Source: Martinezella miluonensis (GTDB lineage Bacteria; Pseudomonadota; Alphaproteobacteria; Rhizobiales; Rhizobiaceae). Taken from it: DNA of 64,000 nt. A program made the translations under genes and the position numbers. Below the pieces are notes generated by a model that was given only the letters and a program-made list of their open reading frames with translations, made no database searches and had not been told where the DNA came from. The stretch spans positions 104,690 through 168,689 of the forward strand of contig NZ_FMAH01000009.1 in assembly GCF_900094545.1 (NCBI RefSeq), read 5' to 3'. Positions 35,559 to 44,447 of the stretch are shown here, in pieces (position 1 is the stretch's first letter; each line of letters starts with the position of its first letter).

Positions 35559-36455
35559 ATGCGAACGCTCCGCGCCCAGATCGGCCCGCTGGCCACCATT
35601 TTTGCCTTCGAGGCCGCTGCAAGGCTCCGCAGCTTCACGTCGGCTGCGGACGAGCTCGGTGTCACCCAAGCTGCGGTCAGCAAGCAAATTTCGCTGCTTG
35701 AGGAACGCCTCGGTACCAGATTGTTCACCCGTGGTAACCGCAATGTGGAGTTGACAGCGGCAGGACAGCGGCTGTCCGTAAGTGCGCATGCCGCACTATC
35801 CTCAATCGCTGATACCATGTCCGATATCGGGAAGCAGGAGCGAAAGCCGCTTACCGTAATGTTGTCCGCTTCTTTGTCGCGGTTCTGGCTGATGCCACGA
35901 ATGGCCGATTTTCGGAACACGAATCCCGATGTCACTCTGCGTGTCATCGCATATGACGAATTGACGGATGCAAAAACGAAGAGTGCGGACTTGATAATCC
36001 GCTATGCACCGGGATTGCGGGAGGAGCCATCAGCGATCCGCCTGTTCGGCGCGCACGTTCTCGCAATGGCGTCGCCGGAATTTCTCAAACACCACCCGAT
36101 CGCGACGGAGGGCGACGTCGCGGCCTCTCCTCTCATCCACTACGACACACCAGGCCCTCACTGGATCAGTTGGGAAGACTGGGGACGGGCAGCACTAGGA
36201 GACAGACACCTGCCGCCGCCTTCCCTTTCCGTCAGCCGATACCATGATGCGATCGTGGCGGCACAGCAAGGACAAGGCGTCGTCCTTGTCTGGAAGGTTT
36301 TGGATGGGGGCGATCCATATGCGGAAGGACTGATTGCGGTGCCCGGCCCCGAGATACAAGCTCCCGGAGCCTTCTATCTGGTGCCCTTAACGCCGGATCG
36401 GACAGAGACGCATGACGCGGTCGCCTGGTTTAGGACGCAATGCTCAGACTTATAG
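35559..36455 (+). CDS. LysR-family regulator (GcvA-like) beside the Rieske oxygenase genes
   Basis: This 298-residue regulator has the N-terminal helix-turn-helix (FAFEAAARLRSFTSAADELGVTQ followed by AAVSKQISLLEERLGTRLF) and a GcvA-type effector domain (RYHDAIVAAQQGQGVVLVWKVL near the C-terminus). It diverges from gbcA across a 115-base gap that contains AT-rich promoter-like bases and TTTG-N9-CAAA (about 35515-35531). It probably activates the oxygenase operon in response to a betaine or its product. Confidence 0.85.
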   Translation: MRTLRAQIGPLATIFAFEAAARLRSFTSAADELGVTQAAVSKQISLLEERLGTRLFTRGNRNVELTAAGQRLSVSAHAALSSIADTMSDIGKQERKPLTVMLSASLSRFWLMPRMADFRNTNPDVTLRVIAYDELTDAKTKSADLIIRYAPGLREEPSAIRLFGAHVLAMASPEFLKHHPIATEGDVAASPLIHYDTPGPHWISWEDWGRAALGDRHLPPPSLSVSRYHDAIVAAQQGQGVVLVWKVLDGGDPYAEGLIAVPGPEIQAPGAFYLVPLTPDRTETHDAVAWFRTQCSDL

Positions 36456-36485
36456 AAGCAAATTTGCGCCGACAGGACCGACAGG

Positions 36486-36575
36486 GGTGATGTCATGTCT
36501 GCACCCGACCCGCAAAGCTCAAACACCGGCCAAAATCACATTGCCAAACGGGCGCCATCCAGACATGACATCACC
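36486..36575. mobile_element. 90-bp mini-element with 16-bp perfect inverted repeats
   Basis: GGTGATGTCATGTCTG (36486-36501) is repeated in perfect inverse orientation at 36560-36575. The first ten bases, GGTGATGTCA, equal the end of the IS6 element at 12852-13657, but the rest of the repeat differs. The 58 internal bases encode nothing. The structure is that of a deletion derivative of an IS6-like element or a MITE mobilised by such a transposase. No target duplication is visible. The 36456-36774 interval holds no gene apart from this. Confidence 0.65.
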
Positions 36576-36774
36576 TTGAAAACCCGCAAGATTGGAAGCA
36601 TATCCTCTACTTAGCGTAGGATTTCGCCCCCTCCCGCAAACGACCCCTACGAGACTGACAACTTGACATCAATCTCGACGTAAAGCCTGTTCTCCCCCAT
36701 TAGAGTCCATCAGAACGTACGCATCCGAGCCGAACCGCAGGGACAGAGAAGCACTCGCGTGATAAGCTGGCGGG

Positions 36775-37008
36775 ATGGAGATTGACGAAGACAGGATCGA
36801 TGACGCGGTTCTGGCGCTGCTCTGGTTGACGCTGCACAACGAGCGCTGCGCGTGGAAGGGGTTTGACTGGACGACGACCGATCGGCTGCACCAGAAGGGG
36901 CTGATCTGTGACCCCGTAAACAAGTCGAAGTCGTTGGTCCTGACGGATGAGGGTCTGCGCCGATCGGAAGAGCTGTTCCAAACGCTGTTTACGCGGCAGC
37001 CGCAATAG
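36775..37008 (+). CDS. DUF6429-like small protein
   Basis: This 77-residue acidic protein begins MEIDEDRIDDAVLALLWLTL and contains AWKGFDWTTTDRLHQKGLI and VLTDEGLRRSEELFQTLF. These features match the DUF6429 family, which is frequent in rhizobia and other alphaproteobacteria and has a winged-helix look (dRLhekGLI...lTdeGl). Function unknown. Its 3' end overlaps the 3' end of the IS66 tnpC gene by 20 bases in convergent orientation, so it may have been carried or trapped by the IS66 element. Confidence 0.75.
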   Translation: MEIDEDRIDDAVLALLWLTLHNERCAWKGFDWTTTDRLHQKGLICDPVNKSKSLVLTDEGLRRSEELFQTLFTRQPQ

Positions 37009-38632
37009 CCTTGGCACGGATGGCTTTCCAGTTCCACGGCAACAGTTCATGCAGGCGGGAGACGGACAGATCGGCGATCCGGGTCAGAACGTCGGCCAGC
37101 CATGCCTTTGGATCGACGTCGTTGAGGCGAGCGGTGGTGATCAGCGTCAGCATGATGGCAGCTCGGTCTGCGCCGCGCTGGGAACCGGCGAAGCTCCAGT
37201 TTTTTCTGCCGCATGCAACTCCGCGTAGCGCTCTCTCGGCCGCGTTATTCGTCATGCAAATTCGGCCATCGTCAGCGTATCTGGCAAAATCAGCCCAGCG
37301 AGACAGCATGTAGTTGATCGGCTCGATCACCGGTGATGATCGCGACAGGCCCTCAAGTTCGAGCCTGAGCCGCGCTTCCAGTTCGATCAGTAGCGGCTTG
37401 CTCTTTTCCTGACGAACGGCACGACGCTCTTCGGCGCTCTTGCCATTGATCTCGCGCTCGATGACGAACAACGCATCGATACGCCTGACGGCCTCCAGTG
37501 CCGTCGCTGAGACAGGTCTCAGGCCCTTTCCTCGACGGGCACTCCGAGAGACATCGGCTAGCTCGAAGAACTTCCTTCGCGCATGGGCAAAACAGAAGGC
37601 CGGCGTCACCGGGATCTGCTTCTTCGTCCGATCGAAGAGCGGATAAAAGCCATTATAGCAGTCGGCCTGCAGGATGCCCGTGAACTCGACCAGATGCTTT
37701 TGAGGATGCTCGCCGCGCCGATCGCTGGAGGCGTAGAAGACGGCGGCCGGCGGTGACTGTCCCCCGAAGGGCCTGTCGTCGCAAACGTAGGTCCAGATGC
37801 GCCCCGTCGTGCATTGCCCTTTCGCCAGGATAGGGATGGTGGTGTCGTCGCCGTGGAGGCGCTCGGCGGCAAACACATGGGTCTCGATCATGTCGAAGAG
37901 CGGCTTGACGGCGGCGCTGACGTAGCCAACCTGATCAGCGAGCGTCTGCGTGGACAGATCGATCCCCTCGCTGCGAAAGCGCCGGCTCTGGCGGTTAAGC
38001 GGTTGATGCTCGGAGAATTTGTCGAAGACAATGGTGGCGAGCAGGTTGGGACCGAGGAAGCCGCGTGGCGTGGCATGGAAAGGTGCCGGCGCCTGACTGA
38101 TACAGCCACAATCCCGGCAGGTAAATTTTTCTCGCACGGTCTCAACGACCTTGAAGCGGCGCGGGATCTCTTCCAACGTCTCGGTGCTATCCTCGCCCAG
38201 CTTCGACAGTCGTTCGCTCCCGCAGTGGGTGCAGGCAACCGGCGCTTCGACGACGACGCGTTCGCGCACGATATCCTCTGGCCAGGGCTTACGCACCGGC
38301 CGCTTGCGGGTGAAGGCGTGGACATCTCGGGTTTTGGCGGCAGACGCTTGTGAAGCGAGCTCGTCCTCGGTCGCGTCGGCAACCAGTTCCTCGAGTTGCA
38401 GTTCCATCTGGTCGATCAGTCGCTGCGTGCGCTCCCGGCCGGGACCATGCTTGTCGCGCTCCAGTTTGGCGATCAGCAATTGCAGATGGGCGTTGAGGGC
38501 TTCAATGCTGGAAAGCTTGGCCTTGGCGCTGCTGGCTTCTGCCTCCGCCCGTAACCGCGCCTCGCGCTCTACCAGCAGCGCGGCGTGGGCGCTGGCAAGA
38601 TCGTCGGGAAGGGAAAGTGGCGGCAACGACAT
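36989..38632 (-). CDS. tnpC: IS66-family transposase TnpC
   Basis: This is a 547-residue full-length IS66 transposase. The N-terminal coiled-coil region (LLVEREARLRAEAEASSAKA; LQLLIAKLERDKHG) is followed by a zinc finger with CTHCG and CRDCG, then the DDE domain (LHGDDTTIPILAKG; LQADCYNGFYPLF; ACGRKNWSFAGSQRGA near the end). No stop or frameshift is present, so together with tnpA and tnpB the element may be functional. Element termini could not be located by eye. Confidence 0.95.
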   Translation of the reverse strand: MSLPPLSLPDDLASAHAALLVEREARLRAEAEASSAKAKLSSIEALNAHLQLLIAKLERDKHGPGRERTQRLIDQMELQLEELVADATEDELASQASAAKTRDVHAFTRKRPVRKPWPEDIVRERVVVEAPVACTHCGSERLSKLGEDSTETLEEIPRRFKVVETVREKFTCRDCGCISQAPAPFHATPRGFLGPNLLATIVFDKFSEHQPLNRQSRRFRSEGIDLSTQTLADQVGYVSAAVKPLFDMIETHVFAAERLHGDDTTIPILAKGQCTTGRIWTYVCDDRPFGGQSPPAAVFYASSDRRGEHPQKHLVEFTGILQADCYNGFYPLFDRTKKQIPVTPAFCFAHARRKFFELADVSRSARRGKGLRPVSATALEAVRRIDALFVIEREINGKSAEERRAVRQEKSKPLLIELEARLRLELEGLSRSSPVIEPINYMLSRWADFARYADDGRICMTNNAAERALRGVACGRKNWSFAGSQRGADRAAIMLTLITTARLNDVDPKAWLADVLTRIADLSVSRLHELLPWNWKAIRAKAIAAAA

Positions 38633-38680
38633 GCTGTTACAAGAGCATATTTCTCCAATGAATTCAATGCAAAGAGACGC

Positions 38681-39031
38681 TCAAACCCGTGTCGGACGCC
38701 ACGTTTCCTGAGGGGCTCGCCAGTCAATTCCGGACAGCAAATAAGAAAGCTGAGCGGGCGAGATCGCCACCGCACCACCCTCCACATTCGGCCAGATGAA
38801 CCGGCCGCGTTCCAATTTTTTCGTGAACAAGCATGCGCCTTGGCCATCATGCCAAATCAATTTTATCAGGTCACCACGGCGACCCCTGAAGCAGAATAGA
38901 TGACCGCCTAGCGGCTCCTGCTTCAAGACTTCCTGCACCCGAAGCGCGAGAGACGGGAACCCACATCGCATATCCGTATGACCCGTCGCCAGCCAGACCT
39001 TAACGCCCGATCCCATTGGCAACACGTTCAT
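38681..39031 (-). CDS. tnpB: IS66 accessory protein TnpB
   Basis: This 116-residue protein matches TnpB of IS66: KVWLATGHTDMRCGFPSLAL, then GGHLFCFRGRRGDLIKLIWHDGQG split by short gaps, and LERGRFIWPNV. Its ATG overlaps the tnpA stop by four bases (39028-39031), the usual coupling, and tnpC follows 48 bases later. It is required for transposition in this family. Confidence 0.95.
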   Translation of the reverse strand: MNVLPMGSGVKVWLATGHTDMRCGFPSLALRVQEVLKQEPLGGHLFCFRGRRGDLIKLIWHDGQGACLFTKKLERGRFIWPNVEGGAVAISPAQLSYLLSGIDWRAPQETWRPTRV

Positions 39032-39441
39032 CGAAGCGTTTCCAGACCACGAACAATCCGCAGCATCAAATCGACATCGACATTCTGGTCGACGATCACC
39101 CGCCGACCGTTCGCGCTGACAACCTCGATCCGGCCATCTGACGGTGAGGCGCTATTACGCAGACTACCAACAGGGTCCGGCGTGACGATGGCCGGGATAA
39201 ACCCTGCAACCTGATCGACGACTTCAACCTCTCCAAGCTTGCCAGCTCGCGCGAGGCGACGCCACTCATAGAGCTGTGATCGCGATATTCCGTGACGACG
39301 TGCCGTTTCCGAACAACGGCCCGGCTCAAGCAGGCTCTCCGCGACAATCCGGAGTTTGACGGCATTGCTAAACCGCCGACGTCGACCGGTATCGACGATA
39401 TCGAGGCGGCCAGCAGACTGACTGTGAGTATAGATGTCCAT
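39028..39441 (-). CDS. tnpA: IS66 protein TnpA
   Basis: A 137-residue TnpA with an IS3/IS66-type helix-turn-helix (RRRFSNAVKLRIVAESLL; CSETARRHGISRSQLYEWRRL) and the C-terminal IS66 stretch RIEVVSANGRRVIVDQNVD. It is the first gene of the intact tnpABC set. The right end of the IS lies between its start and the tail of the hypothetical gene that stops at 39473. Confidence 0.93.
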   Translation of the reverse strand: MDIYTHSQSAGRLDIVDTGRRRRFSNAVKLRIVAESLLEPGRCSETARRHGISRSQLYEWRRLARAGKLGEVEVVDQVAGFIPAIVTPDPVGSLRNSASPSDGRIEVVSANGRRVIVDQNVDVDLMLRIVRGLETLR

Positions 39442-39472
39442 ACAGGCAGTCAGCTATTTTTCCGCACACCTC

Positions 39473-40063
39473 TCAAGGCGGCCCAGCTCGGATGCGTACA
39501 TCAGAACGGTCGGACAACCAGGTCGGAAATAGACCGCGCAGCCTGTCAATTTCTTCTACTCGATCCGAAAATATGTCAAAGCCACCTTCGTAAGGAGCAA
39601 TTACATTTCCGTTGTGAGCTATCATGACCGTCTGCATGATCTCGTCTCGCATGATGGCCGCTACGAGGAGCTCGATTTCTGAGCTATTGATCTGTTTGAC
39701 GCCGCCGTAAAGGTCAAACGTGACACCCTTGCCATCCTCTTCGTCTGTGACGTCAGCGTCCACCAACTTCAATCCAACGGAGGACATTGCGTCAGGGTGA
39801 TAACGTCCACGTTCCCCATCGTACTTGATGACCGGCGCAAATACCAAAATCGACAAGTCATTCGTACCAAAGAGCGACGACCCGATCGCATCGAAACGCC
39901 GAAGCATTTCTTCTCTTTCGCCCCGTGCCGTGATTGGACGATCTCCAGATGGATGCGCGTAGAACCGTAACCATCTAGACGCAAAAGAGCTACGCAATCT
40001 CCAGCCGAGGGGCGGAATCCCCGGAAAATAACGATGAAAGGTCGATTGTCGATGCCGCCACAT
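39473..40063 (-). CDS. Hypothetical protein, DUF3885-like
   Basis: A protein of about 196 residues with the pattern SRWLRFYAHPSGDR, LFGTNDLSILVF, IAPYEGGFDIFSDRVEEIDRLR and FPTWLSDR. The YxGGxD...WLS ending resembles DUF3885 proteins, often found as immunity-type or orphan genes, but I hold this loosely. The start at 40063 follows the stop of the next gene upstream by 20 bases, so the two form a small operon. The last residues (RSDVRIRAGPP) may be altered by the IS66 end beside it. Confidence 0.5.
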   Translation of the reverse strand: MWRHRQSTFHRYFPGIPPLGWRLRSSFASRWLRFYAHPSGDRPITARGEREEMLRRFDAIGSSLFGTNDLSILVFAPVIKYDGERGRYHPDAMSSVGLKLVDADVTDEEDGKGVTFDLYGGVKQINSSEIELLVAAIMRDEIMQTVMIAHNGNVIAPYEGGFDIFSDRVEEIDRLRGLFPTWLSDRSDVRIRAGPP

Positions 40064-40083
40064 TAGATCAGGCTGCTGATTGC

Positions 40084-40509
40084 TTAAGCTTCTGCGATGC
40101 GCAGCGTCTTGCAAACCACCGCAGTCGATGTGCCATGAACGAAGCCGATGACGGACAAAAACTGTGACCTATCTCGATCAATTATTTTCCTTATGTCCTC
40201 CTTAAAATACTGAAGGCCTGCCCGCCCTTGAAACAAGGCATTCCATCCCGCATCTACCGACTGCGAAGATGGCACATTTTCAACACTCCAGATGAAAATG
40301 GCGTTGACTATCGAATCATCCCAAATTTGCCCTAGGGAAATTTCCTGAACTCCCTCATATGAGAGTTTTACTTCCGTTCCATCAGCCCTCCGTAAAGTTA
40401 AAAGGAGCTGACGATGGTTCACAAAATCCAACGAAATCAATCTTGCGTCGTGGGCTCTGGCCCCAAGAAGCATCCCGTCGTCGTCATTTCCCCATGCAAT
40501 TTCTCTCAT
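40084..40509 (-). CDS. Hypothetical protein, first of a two-gene unit
   Basis: A 141-residue protein not recognised. It is rich in short beta-strand-like segments (RLISLDFVNHRQLLLTLRR; VKLSYEGVQEIS; SIVNAIFIWSVE) and has no signal peptide or membrane segment. The ATG at 40509 has AGGAG seven bases upstream. It precedes the DUF3885-like gene. The pair has the look of an immunity or orphan cassette beside a mobile element, but nothing more specific can be said. Confidence 0.6.
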   Translation of the reverse strand: MREIAWGNDDDGMLLGARAHDARLISLDFVNHRQLLLTLRRADGTEVKLSYEGVQEISLGQIWDDSIVNAIFIWSVENVPSSQSVDAGWNALFQGRAGLQYFKEDIRKIIDRDRSQFLSVIGFVHGTSTAVVCKTLRIAEA

Positions 40510-40823
40510 TTCCATACTCCTGATCATCACTTATTTGCGCCGCGAGGTGTGAGTAAGCATCAAGTAATGACCCCAGACACTGCAGCGAAAACAATTGCTT
40601 ATTTTACCTATCGGCATCGTGACCCCCATGGATTGAGATGAAGCGCTGGGCTTCTGTCGCAAACCGGGCACCAAGCTCAAAGAACGGTTCCGGATATTCG
40701 TTCGAAGACAGTTAATTCGTGAAAACAACTGTGCAAAGCAACAAATTTTACAGGATTTCTTAAGCCGGTTTTTTGGGGCGTCTGTTTAGCTGACACAGCA
40801 CTAAGAACGGGTACGACTCCGAT

Positions 40824-41582
40824 ATGATTCGACAACAGCGACATCCCTCCGCCACCATTTTCAAAGCCCTGCGGAGGGCCACGCTCGGCGCGCTGTTCGC
40901 CGTAGTCGGTTCCGTTGGTCTTTTACTTATATTAAACCTATTGATGCCGGATCGACCATTTTTGGTCGGATTTGTCGGTGCAGCACTTATTTCCGCATTT
41001 GTGTCCTTTCCGCTGCTTTTTGCCTTGCAGCTCAACAACGGCGTCGTCCGCAAGATGCAGGAAAACGTCACCCAGGCGGCGCGCTACGACAGCGTGACGA
41101 AGACGCTGAACGGCACCGCCTTTGCCGCGGCCGTCGAGCACTTTATCGACCGGCGCAAGCATGCCACCACCGATACCGGCGGCATCGTCATCGCAGTCAT
41201 CGTCGATACGCTCGACGACATCGGCCGCCGTTACGGTCCGCAATGGGCCGACACCGTGATGCAATCGCTTGCCTCGATCATCCAGTCCTCGGTTCGTCGT
41301 GACGATCTTGTGGCGCGGCTTGCGACCAACGAACTCGACATCTTCCTACCTGGCGCCACGGTCGAGGACGCCCGCGACATCGGCACCCGCATCCGCACGC
41401 GCGTCTCCGCCGCCACCTTCAGCGCCGACGGCGCGCCGCTTTCCGTCGCCATCCGCCTCGGCGGCACCTCCTTCGACGGCCCGGCCGACTTCAACCAACT
41501 CCGCCAACTCGCCGACCAAACGGCTTTCGAGCGCGGCGACGAGAGCGACGACATCCCAATCAGCGCGCTGCCGGCCGCATGA
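40824..41582 (+). CDS. Membrane protein with a degenerate GGDEF domain
   Basis: A 252-residue protein with two N-terminal membrane helices (LGALFAVVGSVGLLLILNLL; LVGFVGAALISAFVSFPLLF) and a GGDEF-like fold (ARYDSVTKTLNGTAFAAAVE; GIVIAVIVDTLDDIGRRYG). The active-site turn that should read GGDEF reads ATNELDI, so cyclase activity is not expected. It may bind c-di-GMP or GTP or act as a scaffold. It stands alone, with AT-rich bases upstream and an IS6 scrap downstream. Confidence 0.8.
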   Translation: MIRQQRHPSATIFKALRRATLGALFAVVGSVGLLLILNLLMPDRPFLVGFVGAALISAFVSFPLLFALQLNNGVVRKMQENVTQAARYDSVTKTLNGTAFAAAVEHFIDRRKHATTDTGGIVIAVIVDTLDDIGRRYGPQWADTVMQSLASIIQSSVRRDDLVARLATNELDIFLPGATVEDARDIGTRIRTRVSAATFSADGAPLSVAIRLGGTSFDGPADFNQLRQLADQTAFERGDESDDIPISALPAA

Positions 41583-41822
41583 GGCTGGCGACCCCGCGGC
41601 AGCGGCGGCCTCGGCCCGAACGGCGAGACCCGTCTTTGATGCGGCGTCAAAGCCAGCTAGGATCTCAGTTGGCCTTCTGGATCCGCCGAGGCTGATCAGG
41701 CCTCGAGGGATGAGATGTCGGTATGGGGTCTCGTTAAACAGCCTTCATGACGGAAACCTCGATTTCAACGCCCGCCGTCACATATTTCCACATCGCGACG
41801 AGCAGCTTTCCCGGCAAGCGCG

Positions 41823-42000
41823 ACGATGGCTGTTTCCTAAGGCGCCCCTGGTTGCGCCTTACGCCAATCGAGACTGTCGCGCGTGCGATTTGGCTCTATT
41901 TCCGCTTCAATGTCAGCCTTCGCGAAGTCGAAGAATTAATGCTCGAACGCGGCGTTGTCGTTCCTTGCGAGACGATCGGCTGGTGTCGCAAACGATGCAA
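41823..42000 (+). pseudogene. N-terminal fragment of an IS6-family transposase
   Basis: About 55 codons match the IS6 N-terminus: ETVARAIWLYFRFNVSLREVEELML split by one join, then ERGVVVPCETIGWCRKR. The DDE domain is missing. Bases to 42120 read as further debris in shifting frames (RSILPARLPITHRELPEVDR). The rest of 41583-42285 holds no gene. Confidence 0.75.
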
Positions 42001-42285
42001 TCAAATACCACGCTCTATTTTGCCGGCGCGCCTTCCAATAACCCATCGAGAACTTCCAGAAGTGGATCGGTGATCGCTTGGCCAAGTGCGTTGCGGGCTA
42101 TCTAAGCTCTTGATGGGGATCGAACCAGAGCGCATTGCACAGTCTATTGCATAATATCCCCTGAATTCTCCTCAGAAGTCGTCCAGCTGTAATTCCAGCG
42201 CGTCAGATCCGCGCGGGAGACCGTATCTGCAAGGATTTGTGGCTCTCCTCCGATTTGCACAGGAGAGCCAGCTTTGCGCTCGAAA

Positions 42286-43533
42286 CTAGCTCCAGGCGTG
42301 GAGCGGCGGTTTTTCGCCATTCAGGAAGAACTTGCCGAGGATCGAATATTTCCACCGCACCGGATCGTGCAATGTGTGCGTGCGGGCATTGCGCCAATGG
42401 CGGTCGAGATTGTGTTCGGCGAGCGTGGAGCGGGTACCCGCCAGCTCGAATAGCTTGTTGGTGGCCGCAATTGCGATTTCGGTCGAAAGCACCTTGGCTT
42501 CCGCGGTAGCAATCTGCGCTTCGGCCACCGTGTCGGCTGTCGGGTTCAGCACCGCCCGGTCGATTGCGTAGCCGGCCTTCTCCAGAAGCGCTTGCGCAGC
42601 ATGGAGCCGTAGTGTCAGGTCGCCGACCGCCTGGATCGTATAGGGATCGTCCCAGGCATTCTCCACCCCGCTATCCACCCAGGCTCGGCTCTTGGTGCGC
42701 ACGAAGGCGACCGTCTCGTCGATAGCTGCCTGTGCGATACCGGTATCGACCGCGACCTGGATGATCTGAAAGATCGCGCCATCGGCCGTTGGCACCTCAT
42801 ATCCTTTATATCCCGGCACGAGATGCGTCTTCGGCACCTTGACGTTATCGAGCAGCACGGTGCCAGAGAGCGTCGTGCGCTGGCCGAACGAAGACCAATC
42901 ATCAATGACGGCGAGACCGGGCGCATCACGCTGCGCGATCGCATACCAGGCCCGCCCCTCGTCATCGAGCGCCACAATCGGCACGAGATGGGCAAGCAGA
43001 GCGCCGGAGGAATAGAACTTGCGCCCGTTGACGACGACATGGTCGCCGGCATCGGTGAAGCGCGTTTCGAAATCGACCGCCCGCTTCGAGCCGAACTCGG
43101 AGAAGGCATTGCCGAAGCGCGTGCCCTTCAGAACCTCGGCGAAAAGAAGCTTCTGCTGCTCGGGATCCGATACCGTCCTGATGGCAGCGACCACGCCCAG
43201 ATGGTTCTGGGCGATCTGGCCAATCGAGGAGTCCGCTGCCGATATAATCTCGATCACTTTGGCAAGCGTGGCGTAGGATACCTCCGGGCCTCCGAACGCC
43301 TTGGGCACATTGATGGACCAGAGGCCGCTTTGAGAAAAGGCATCCAGCTCGGCAATCGGCCAGATCCGCTCGCGGTCACGCTTGGCCGACTCCTTGATGA
43401 ACTCGGCGGCAAGCCCCTTGGCGACGGCAATCGCCTCAGCATCATCCTTGATGATGTGGGCAGACTGGGTCGGACGGGGCACCCCTGGCACGGTTTCGAC
43501 CGCGTTTTTGGTATTAACCTGTGAAAGCGTCAT
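42286..43533 (-). CDS. sfnB: SfnB-family flavin oxidoreductase (acyl-CoA dehydrogenase fold)
   Basis: A 415-residue acyl-CoA-dehydrogenase-fold enzyme of the SfnB/DszC branch used for sulfur acquisition. Visible segments are SGLWSINVPKAFGGPEVSYATLAKVI, split over the N-terminal helical domain, SSIGQIAQNHLG, GRKFYSSGALLAHLVPIVALD, and the C-terminal LDRHWRNARTHTLHDPVRWK typical of this branch. The ATG at 43533 is preferred to 43566, which lies inside the livF stop region. It is the last gene of the sfnG-liv-sfnB operon, pointing to use of organosulfur compounds when sulfate is scarce. Confidence 0.88.
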   Translation of the reverse strand: MTLSQVNTKNAVETVPGVPRPTQSAHIIKDDAEAIAVAKGLAAEFIKESAKRDRERIWPIAELDAFSQSGLWSINVPKAFGGPEVSYATLAKVIEIISAADSSIGQIAQNHLGVVAAIRTVSDPEQQKLLFAEVLKGTRFGNAFSEFGSKRAVDFETRFTDAGDHVVVNGRKFYSSGALLAHLVPIVALDDEGRAWYAIAQRDAPGLAVIDDWSSFGQRTTLSGTVLLDNVKVPKTHLVPGYKGYEVPTADGAIFQIIQVAVDTGIAQAAIDETVAFVRTKSRAWVDSGVENAWDDPYTIQAVGDLTLRLHAAQALLEKAGYAIDRAVLNPTADTVAEAQIATAEAKVLSTEIAIAATNKLFELAGTRSTLAEHNLDRHWRNARTHTLHDPVRWKYSILGKFFLNGEKPPLHAWS

Positions 43534-43562
43534 GCTGATTTCTCCTCGTTGAAGATGGACGG

Positions 43563-44357
43563 TCAAGCGGCTGGAAGGCTTGTTGGCGTGAAGGCGGGCG
43601 CGGGAGCCGGTTTCTGGCCGAGATAGAACGCCTTGACGTCGTCGCGCTGGCGCAGCTCGGTTGCCTCTCCCGAAAGCACGCCGACCCCGCTTTCGAGGAC
43701 GATCGCCCGGTCGGCATAACGTAGCGCGATCGCGGAATTTTGCTCCGCGAGCAGAATAGAAAGGCCGGTCTCAACATTCAGCCGCCGCAGCGTCTTGAAA
43801 ATGTCCTGTACGACGATCGGCGCAAGCCCCATGGAAGGTTCGTCGAGGACCAGCAGGGCCGGACGCGACATCAGTGCGCGGCCGATCGCCGTCATCTGCT
43901 GCTCGCCGCCGGAGGTGAGGCCCGCCAGAGCGCGGCGCTTTTCCTTCAGCCGGGGGAAAAGCGCGTAGATTTTCTCCAGATCGAAGGCGATCTCCGCACG
44001 CGAACCGCTGCGGCCGAGACCGCCGGAAACAAGGTTCTCCTCGATGGTCAGATTGCGGAAGCAGTGCCGGCCTTCCAGCACCTGCACCAGACCGGCGCGC
44101 ACAAGCTGAGCCGGCGTCGCCGTCGTGACATCACGGCCTTCATAAAGGATGCTGCCGGCGGTGATTTCACCGCGTTCGGCCGGAAGCAGGTTCGAAATGG
44201 CTTTCAACGTCGTCGTCTTGCCGGCGCCATTGGCACCGAGCAGGGCAAGAATCTCGCCGCGATGCAGCGTGAAGCTGACGCCGTGGAGCGCGGTGATCGC
44301 TCCGTTGTAGGTCGCCTTGATGCCATCGACGCTCAAAAGGACGTCTTTTCCAGCCAT
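43563..44357 (-). CDS. Branched-chain-amino-acid-type ABC transporter ATPase (LivF-like)
   Basis: A 264-residue LivF-type ATPase: Walker A GANGAGKTTTLKAIS, signature TSGGEQQMTAIGRAL (a slightly unusual LTSGGEQQ), Walker B LLVLDEPSMGLAP, and the LivF-specific LAEQNSAIALRYADR. The ATG at 44357 is chosen from alignment of the N-terminus (LLSVDGIKATYNG). It forms the importer with LivG, LivH, LivM and the binding protein of the same operon, whose substrate is probably an organosulfur compound. Confidence 0.92.
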   Translation of the reverse strand: MAGKDVLLSVDGIKATYNGAITALHGVSFTLHRGEILALLGANGAGKTTTLKAISNLLPAERGEITAGSILYEGRDVTTATPAQLVRAGLVQVLEGRHCFRNLTIEENLVSGGLGRSGSRAEIAFDLEKIYALFPRLKEKRRALAGLTSGGEQQMTAIGRALMSRPALLVLDEPSMGLAPIVVQDIFKTLRRLNVETGLSILLAEQNSAIALRYADRAIVLESGVGVLSGEATELRQRDDVKAFYLGQKPAPAPAFTPTSLPAA

Positions 44358-44447
44358 GGTCCACCCGATCTCTGTGTGGTTTGCGGGGCAGCCGGGCACC
44401 AACAAGGAACGGGTGAACCGCCGCTTGCCGATACCCGGCCACAGGGC

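Noticed and set aside
36600..39500. Terminal inverted repeats of the IS66 element
   Set aside because: I could not match any stretch near 36600-36780 with the inverse of the bases at 39442-39500, so the element ends are left open.
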